A program made the position numbers and the translations under genes. 9,123 nt of DNA from Elusimicrobiota bacterium. Its GTDB lineage: Bacteria > Elusimicrobiota > Elusimicrobia > FEN-1173. How positions within the stretch are numbered: position 1 is the stretch's first letter; each line of letters opens with the position of its first letter. The stretch covers positions 1-9,123 of the forward strand of contig PMLF01000004.1 in assembly GCA_003158755.1 (NCBI GenBank), written 5' to 3'. Of this stretch, positions 1 through 9,000 are shown piece by piece. The notes under the pieces are model-generated. The model searched no databases. It worked only from the letters and a program-made list of their open reading frames with translations, and was not told where the DNA came from.

Positions 1-3000
1 ACGGGCGGGACCACCGGCCAAATCTACGAGTTCATTAACGGCCAGTTCCATCAAACGGATACCTGGACGATCTCCAACACCGTGGACGACTTCTCCATTT
101 TCGGGACCGGCGCGCCTTCCACCGCTGCGCCTGCCGCCGGCCCGACCTCGACGGAGGCTCCCGCGTCCTCGCCTTCGTCTTCGCCCCTGGATTCGAGCGC
201 GGGCGCGTTCGGGACCACCTGGACCCAAGCCATCGCCGGCGTGCCTTTCATCGTCCCCTTGGCCATCCATGAGCAGATCTACGCCGCCTTGCAGAGCATC
301 CTCCATTTCACCTTGACGGGATACGACGTTCAGAACCCGCAGTCGATCTCGGTCTCCGACGTTTTTTCCTCCACCTTGTCTTCGGCCATGGAGCTCCTTC
401 CAAGTCTCATCAATCCCTCGGACAACACTCCCTTCCTTATTAAGTCCGTTCAGTTGATCCAAGGCGAGCCGACCCAGGACATGATCAACACGAACCAGCT
501 CGTGACGTGGACCTCCGATGGGGCGATCCTCATCCACGAGGACCTCCTCAAGTCGTGGATCGCCGCGGGGTGCGACATTTCCCAGGACCTGGCCCTGACC
601 ATCCTCCACGAGAATTATTTGTACGCCAACTATTTGACCACCGTGGCGTCCGGCCAAAAAGTGGATTGGACCATGATCCAGAATTGGGCCGAAACGGACA
701 ACGCACTCGGATACACGCCCCAAGACTTCGATACCCATATGAATTTCGACGCCGTTCAGCAGGGCGCCGTGGGATCGTCCTCGGAGTTCGGCGTGGTGGA
801 TTACACCCAGATCCTCAATACCTTGGCCAACCCGAACAGCACGGCCGTGCCCGCCGCGGCGACCCCGGTGTACGACTCGAACCATTTGGCGACGGCCGTG
901 AACACCCAAAACGAGCTTCAAGTGGCCCAGGAGAACATGGTGTTGGACGCCATGAAGGCATCCGGCGTCGATTTCACTCCCAACACCCAGCTTCAGGCCA
1001 ACGTGACGGACACCACGGGCGCCAGTTTGTCGTTCACGCCCGACAAGATGGTGTCCTTGACGCAGATGAGCCAGGCGGAGCAAAACCTGGCGGCCAACCT
1101 CACCCAGTCCGCCGCCGACGCTTTCGTCGCCAACGACCCCACGACTTTTCCGACCACCCTCTCCTCCGCCGACGCCATAGCGGCCATGCAGGTCAATAAG
1201 CAGCCGGGCGTTATGCTGAAGACCGCGGACCTCGGGACCTTCGTCAAATACGAAGGTTGGGTGATGGGCAAGGACGCCCAGGGTAACGCGCAGCTGCAGT
1301 ACGCGATGTGGTTCGTGAACAAAGAGCAGCAGCAAACGGATTCGATGAAGACCCTCGCCACGAACAACACCGCGATCCAGAACGGCTTGTCGCAGACCGA
1401 CATGGCCACGTTGTCCGGCCTCACGGACAACCCGTCAACGAACCAGAGCCAGATCACGGCGCTGCTCAACAAGGCGGGGCTCTCCGGCGATCAAGTCGCG
1501 TTCATGCTGGCCTATTACAAGGACTCGGCGCAGATGGGTTCCCTTCAGCAGCGCCAGCAGGACGTGAAGAACGGGGTCACCACGGCGGTTCCTTTGTCTT
1601 CGAGCGAGGAGAGCACCCTGAGCGCTCTCAAGTCCAAATGGAACCCGGACGTGTACTACACCACCTCCATCGTCCATATGGTAAAGAACATGCCCGGGGT
1701 CGCGAGCGGCCCCACGGTGACCGCCATCGGGGGCGGTTCGAACGCAAACAGCCAGACGGGAACCAACGGGTCCGACGTCAACTACGAAGACGTGCCCATG
1801 ATGATCTCCCGCGTCACTTACGACGTGGGAACGCAGAAGGACCCTTCCAACACCTCCGTCACCATGGAGTGGAAGGACCCCAAAAAGGACCCCAACGCGC
1901 CGGACGCCAGCACGTTCGTTCGGTACATCTCCAGCCAACAAAAGGCCACCTATAATCCGTCCAGCGATCCGAACGCCTCCGCGCAGGATTTGGGAGCGAT
2001 GAGCCTGAGCAAGACGATCATGGTCAAAGCGGGGAATTCGAACAACAACACGCAGACGGTCGCCCAGGCGTCCTGGAGCCAGGGGCCCCGGCAAAGCCGG
2101 GGAACCCCGCAGATCAACCAAAACGCGACGGATTTCGACATGGTGACGAACGTCAGCCACATGGAGCGCTGGTGGGACAACGGAGCTTCGGACGTGAAAG
2201 TCTCCAAGTCCTTCGTCAGCCACAACGAGGGGCGCTTCGGGAACCTTTCCAGACCTCTGGCTCATCCCGGCGCCAGTTCCCTCGGGACGGACCCCAACAA
2301 TCCGGGATTGGATCGCTTCAGCGTCGGGGACTTGGTCAAGGATGGAGCCACCAATAAGGTTGCCGGTTTCGTGTACGGCGAGGTCAACGTCAACACGAGC
2401 GACGACGCGAACGCCTCGCCCAACTACCAGGACAATGTTTTCCGGATCATCATGGGCACGGCGGATCCGAACAACCCTTCGGTCCGGCCCGCTTTGTGGG
2501 ACTTTCAATATTCGATCAAGCCCGATCCGGATCCGACCCATCCCGGGGAAGTTTTGTTCGGAGGCTGGCATTTGCTCGCGTTCACCCCTCGCGGCGGTAC
2601 CGAGAAGAGCACGGATATTTGGATCAATCCGGGCAACGGCGACGGGAGCGATCTTTTCAACTTCACGGTGACCGGCGCCATCCACCTGAGCGTCCAGCGG
2701 GTGGACGGCGGAGTGGACGCCACGGAGACCGATTCGGGCGTCGTCTCCGGGATCAAAATAGGCGCCACCAGCGCCAAACCCGGAGCGTCTTCGTTCGATT
2801 CCCAGCAGGCGACTCAGGCGAAGCTCGACACGTTCCTCGGCGAAGGGACCGATAAGCAAGGTAAAGCGGAGACCCAAGCCATCATCGACAACCGCCTAGT
2901 GGCCACGACATCCAACACGGCCCCCACGACCGACGTGACCACCTTGATGAACACCGGGAACGCCATCCAGAAAGTCCTCGAGTTCATCCGGAGCAACAGT

Positions 3001-6000
3001 TGGATGGTCAGCGGTGCCCAGACCGTCACGAATTTCCTCAACGACGCCAAGAGCGTCATCGGGGACGGCCTGACGGCCATCGGTTCCGAATTCAGCGGCG
3101 TCGCCGCGACGGTGGCCAACATGGGGACCCAGGCCGTCAACTCCATTATGTCGTACGTGGCCAACAACGGCGGCGGCAGCATCCTCCAATATCTCGGCCT
3201 CCTCTCCTTCTTCAACGGCTCCGTCGCTCCCGTGGAAAACAAAGCCCTCCAGGCGTCGACGGATTATCAGACGGCGGCCGCCAGCAACAACTACGCTTCA
3301 TGGTCCCTGACCTACGCCACGCAAGGGGTCTATTACGCCCTCGCCAGTTATTACGCTTCCTGGGGCGCGTACTTCGCCGACCCGAACCGGGGTAACGACG
3401 CGGCCACCGCCAAGATATACAACGACGCCGCCACGTCCTACGGCTATGGATATGCAAGCGTTTTCTATAACATCAATACGTACGACTATTACACCAATTG
3501 GATCTTTCCCTACTACATGAAACCCTACAACGCCGCGTATCAGGCGGTTTGGGGGGTCGATGGCACTCAAGCGGTATTGAGTGCGGCGCAAGGCGTGCTG
3601 TCTAAGGCCAAGAGCGCATATAGTTCAGTCCTGTCCACGTTCGTTTCGGCGGCGAAAAGCAACGGCGGGTTCGCCCTTTCGTCGTCCCTCTTCGGCACCG
3701 TGAATTGGTCCAACATCCTGACGGCGCTTTCGACGACTCACGCGAGCGTGTTCCAGGCCGTCGTCGGTTCGTTGACGTCGGGGGCGGCGGTCCGGGCTCC
3801 CTTCGACGTGGCCGCAGTGATGTCGCGGCTTCCGTTGAACGACCCCTCCGTCGTTGGGGTGAACAGCCAGTCGGTGCTCCAGACGCTGGGGCTCTCCGGA
3901 ATCGTGACCGCGGCGCAGCTCAAACAACGACAGATCGATTTCCAAGCGCGGACCGACGACGGGGGGACCGTCCAAGGCACGCTGACCCCGGACATCGAGG
4001 CGGGACTCCTCAAGTCCATCGTCGAAACGGCGCAGGGCAGCGCCTCCTGGGGCGCCACCAGCCATTCGGAAATCCGCACGCTTTATACCTACGATGATCG
4101 CGGGCGCCTGATCTCGGCCTCGGGGTCGGGCTTCTCGATCTCCGAGGACGAGTTCGGGAACATCACGACCAGCGCGATCAGCCAGAACTACGTGATCATC
4201 AACGGACAGGCCAAGATGTCCAAGGCCGTCACGGGCTCCCACACCATGGGCAGCGACGGGACCCAAACCTGGATGGACGGGACCCACGGTTCCCAGGCCC
4301 TCACCATGACGTATGCCTACGACGTCAAGACCGGTTTATTGAAAGCGGGCTCGGAAGGCGCCGGCCTTGCCCAGGGGCTGAGCGTGTCGTCCGACGCTTT
4401 CGGGTCCGTCACCACGAGCCGTTTGGAGCAGTACTTCACCGCCGTCAACGGTCAGGCCAAGCTGACGCGGGCGGTCAACTCTTCCTTAACCCTGGGGATC
4501 GACGGGACGAATACCTATTCCGGTTGGGCGGATGCCTCCGGCCGGATTCAAGGGAGCGCGTCGACGACGTTTTACTTCTACGACGCCCGGGGTTTGCTGA
4601 TGACGGGCGACGGCGCCGCGGCCCAGGGGTCGTCGGTGACCGTTTCCGACGACGCGTTCGGCGGCCGGACCGAGGCCCATAGCTCCCAAGCGTTCACGGC
4701 GGTCCGGAACCAAGCCAAATTGACCGCCACGACGACATCTTCGACGACCCGCCAGGTGGACCAGACCGTGTCCATTACGGATCCCTACACCACCCATTAC
4801 GCCTATTCGGCAGACGGTCGTTTGGCTTCGGTTTCGATCGACGGCTTCGTGATCACGCGCACCACGGACGGGTTCGGAAACATGACCCAGTCCTGGGTGA
4901 AGCAGCTCTTCCGCGTCTACGGCGGCCAGGCCAAGCTCTTCGAGGCGACGACCAATTCCCAGACGTGGTCCATCGACGGCTCATCCACGATCACCGACCC
5001 TTACACGATGCGGTATTCCTATTTGGGCGAGGAATTGGGCGCCGCCGCCGGCCGGACGGACATCCTGAAATGGATCGCCAGGAGCGGTCGGCAGTTCGGT
5101 CAGATGAACACCGCGGCGGTGGTGGATGGACCCGTCCATTCCCAGACCACGGACGTCTTCGGCGTCGTCACCGACTCCTGGTCGTCCCAGATGTTCGCCG
5201 TCATCGGCGGCCAGGCGAAGATGGTCCAGACGACCAGCCATTCCCAGAGCCTTTCTCCCGACGGTTCGACGAACGTGACGGACGATTACGTCACCGACTA
5301 TTCCTATTACGCGGACGAATCCGACAAGTCGCTTCGACGCTTCGGGACGTTGCGGACGGACGACACGGGCGTGGTCGTGGAGAGTCCCGTCCATTCCCTC
5401 TCCACCGACTCGTTCGGGAACACCGTCGACACGTGGACCACGCAACTGTTCAAAGTCCTCCTCAACCAGGCGAAGCTTTGGGAAACCGTCACCGGGTCGA
5501 GCTCCGAATCCGTCGACGGTTCGTCCGGCATCACCACGCCTTATACCACGTGCTATCAATACGACGCCGCGGGCCGGCTGACGGCGGTCGGCGGGATCCG
5601 CCTGGAGGACGGGACCGTCTCCGGACCGGTGACCGTGTTGACGAGGAACCTGGATGCTTTCCAGAGCACCACGGATTCGACGGCTCATCAGACCTTCATC
5701 GTTATCGCCGGACAAGCGAAGTTGCTTTCGGTGGAAACGTCCTCGGTGGGGCAGTCCTCCGACGGCGGCCATTCCCAGACCCAGTCGTATACGATCACCT
5801 ACGGATACGACGGTCAGGATGCCGTCGACTACTCGCCCTGGATCGCGCGGGACTCGGCCGGCCGTCCGACCAAGGGCAGCACGGTGGGCCACCTGTCGAG
5901 CGTCAGCGATCCCACGGTGGTCTCCACGAACTGGGACGCCTTCGGCAGCGTGACCGTTAGCACGACCCTTCAGGACTATGAGGTTCACGCCCAGACCGGC

Positions 6001-9000
6001 CAGGCAAAGCTGATGTCGACGACGACCAGCTCTCAAACGAATTCGGTCGACGGATCGACCTCCTTCACCAGTCCTTACACCACGGTGTTCCAGTATGACG
6101 ACGTCGGACGGATGGTGAACAGCTTCATTGAAGGCGTCACCGATGCCGCCTTTTCGCTTTCGTTGACGGCCGCCGACATCCCGGCCGTCCTGGGCATTGA
6201 AGGGACGGTGTCGTCGTTCAGCGCCTCCGGCGGCGACACAACGTTCACCTTGACCACGAAGGACGGCCAGGTCCTGCAGGGGAAAATGACCTATATCCCG
6301 GGGAACGCCCGCAAGTCCGACGGGACGCTCTCGATTTCGCTGCTCGGGACCTCTTCCCAGGAAGATTGGACCTTCCAGTTGGCCCGGGACATGGTGGGAC
6401 GCCTGATCTCTCTCACCGGGACGGGAACCATTTTGACCGGAAACGGAACGCTGGAAACGGTCCAGGCGGAATACGTGTACGCCTACGACGCCCAGGGCCA
6501 ATTGAATCAGACCACGGTGACCAAGGAGACCATGGTTACCGACGGAACGGACAGCCGCCTGGACGAGACCGTCCAGACCTTCGGCACGGTGAACGGCCAG
6601 GAGGTCCTGACCGGAACGATCTTGTCCTCCGCCGAATCGTCGCCGATGGGAATCACCGTTTGCGCTCCGACCAAATGGGTTCTCACCTATGACGCTTCCG
6701 CCCAATTGACCAATATCCAGGCGCAGGGGGTCTACCTTTCTCCCGCGGGCCGGGCTTATCCCATTTACACCGTGACCACGGACACCTTCGGGAACGTCAC
6801 CGAGTCTTGGGCCGATCAAACATTCGCGGTCGTCGCCGGCCAGGCTAAATTGGTCTCCACGACGACGGAATCGGAGACCTCGTCGGTCGATGGTTCCGTG
6901 ACCGTGACGAGCCCTTATACCACCCAATACGCGTATTTCGGCCAGGAGTTGGGCGCCACGCCCACCGCCGCGCAGGTGACGGCGTGGATCTCCTCCCACG
7001 GGGGGGAGCGGATCGTTGGGCAGATGAAGTCGGCGGCGGTGGTGGGAGGCCGGGTGGACAGCGTGACCACCGACGCCTTCCAAAACCGGACGGTGAGCGC
7101 GGCCATCCAGACCTTCGTTGTGGTGGCCGGTCAAGCGAAGCTGAAAACCGTCACCAACAGTTCCACCACTTTGTCGGTGGACGGTTCCACCACGGTCACC
7201 AAGCCGTATGTCATCACCTATTCCTATGCCGGAGAGCAGGAGTTGGGTCCGAATTCGACGGATGGGCAGAGGACCGAGTGGTTGAACGCCAATCCGGGCG
7301 AGGCGGGGCATCTTGATGGAGTTTCGGACCCGACGGTCCAGACCACCATGACCGACGCGTTCGGCGGCGTGACGGAGACCGTGACCGTCCAAGATTACGA
7401 GGTGCACGCGGGGACGGGCCAGGCCAAGCTGATGAACGTGACCACCATGGAATCCAACACCTTTGGCATCGACGGATCAAAAACCGTGATCGCAACGATG
7501 ACGGCGGACGGCAAAGTGGTCGCCGGATCCTACGTGACCCATTACCAATACGATCCGAAAACGGGGCAGATGACTGGAGTTTACGGCGACGGGCCTGACG
7601 GCGCCGTGGAAGTGAAGACGGTCACCGAGGACGCTTTCGGCGGTTTGACCGCCACCGTCGCCGAGCAGACGTTCGGCGTCTTGTTCGGACAGTCAAAGCT
7701 GTTGGGCGTGACGACGAGCTCGGTGTCCAAGAACGTGGACGGATCCACGACGGTCACCGACGCGTATACCATGACGTACACCTACAAGGGCATGGACGCC
7801 CTCCGGACCGACGGCAAAGGCCGGCCCATCAGCCGGGCAGGCGCGAACGGCAGGGATTGGAGCCAGGTCGGATTGTTGGACGCCGTCAGCAGTCCCACGG
7901 TGACGTCCACCTCAACGGATGCCTTCGGCTCGATCACGGTGAACGTGGTCCAGCAGAACTACGGAGTGCACTCCGGCACGGGCCAGGCGAAGCTGATGAG
8001 CGTGACCACGACCCGCTCCGATACCTACAGCGTCGATGGATCGAACACCACGCTGATGAAGAGCTACACGACGTTTTACGACTACGACGCGCGCGGCATC
8101 ATGTCGGACGTCTATGGCGAGCAGCCGGACCGAACCGTCGAGGTCTGGACCCGGACGACCGACGCGTTCGGGAGCGTTACCGATTCAAAAGCCGACCAGA
8201 AGTTCCAGGCGATGTTCGGTCAGGCAAAATTGGTGAGCGTGACGAATTCCTCCGAGGCTTGGTCCGCCGACGGCGCCCATACGGTGACCGGTTCCTACAC
8301 GATGACGTACACCTACAAAGGCATGGATGCCTTTAAGAAAGATTCCCATGGACGGCCCGTGACGTGGTATGACGTCCAGGATCGGAGCAAAGACAGCATG
8401 GTGGGCCAGTTGGATACGGTCAGCGATCCCGAGGTGACGTCCACGACTACCGCCGCCTTTGGCTCCATCTCGGTGAGCGTCGTTGATCAGAACTACGAAG
8501 TTCACTCCGCCACCGGTCAGGCGAAACTGATGAGCGTCACCACGAAGGTTTCCGACACATACGCGGTCGACGGTTCGTTCACCACCCTGTTGAATCCCTA
8601 CACGACGTTTTACACCTATGACGTCCGCGGCCTCATGACCGCCGCGAGCGACGTGGCCGTGATGACGAAGACGACGGATCCTTTCGGGACGGTCACCGTT
8701 TCCGAGGCGGACCAGAAATTCATGATCGTAGGGGGGCAGGCGAAGCTGAGCCAGGTGACCAACAGCTCGACGACGTACAGCGTCGATGGTTCGGAGACGG
8801 TGACGTCTCCTTACACCATCGTTTACTCCTATTTCGGGGATGGGAGTCATACCCCCGCTTCGGCCTGGATTTCGGACGGGAAGGGCGGATATGTTCCGGA
8901 CAAAAAGAACGTGGGGTCTTTTATGGGGGAGTCGGCCTCTGTTCTCGGCGTGTCGCGGGACGCAAAAGGAAACGTGATCAAGGATTCCAAAGGGAACCCG

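Noticed and set aside
507..1199. Plus-strand open frame of about 230 codons in another phase.
   Set aside because: Its Arg/Pro/His/Gly-rich translation is typical of a shifted frame, and frame 1 is open through the same stretch with normal protein composition.
1435..2877. Minus-strand open frame of about 480 codons.
   Set aside because: Same antisense phase as above, ending at a sense TCA codon at 1435-1437. It is a by-product of sense codon choice.
3181..3234. Possible transmembrane helix around ILQYLGLLSFF.
   Set aside because: The hydrophobic run is only about 11 residues, contains Gln and Ser, and is flanked by Asn and Gly; too short to span a membrane.
4965..5960. Plus-strand open frame of about 331 codons in another phase.
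   Set aside because: It overlaps the repeat array entirely, is Arg/His/Pro-rich as expected for an out-of-phase GC-rich reading, and carries none of the conserved motifs.
4981..7407. Long minus-strand open frame of about 808 codons opposite the repeats.
   Set aside because: It lies codon-for-codon opposite the sense frame, where a stop needs a sense TTA, CTA or TCA codon. These are rare here because of GC-rich third positions; the frame ends exactly at a sense TCA (4981-4983). Its Arg/Gly/His-rich translation lacks domain character.
8185..8850. Minus-strand open frame of about 221 codons.
   Set aside because: Same phase and cause, ending at a sense TCA codon at 8185-8187. Its apparent repetitiveness mirrors the sense repeats.
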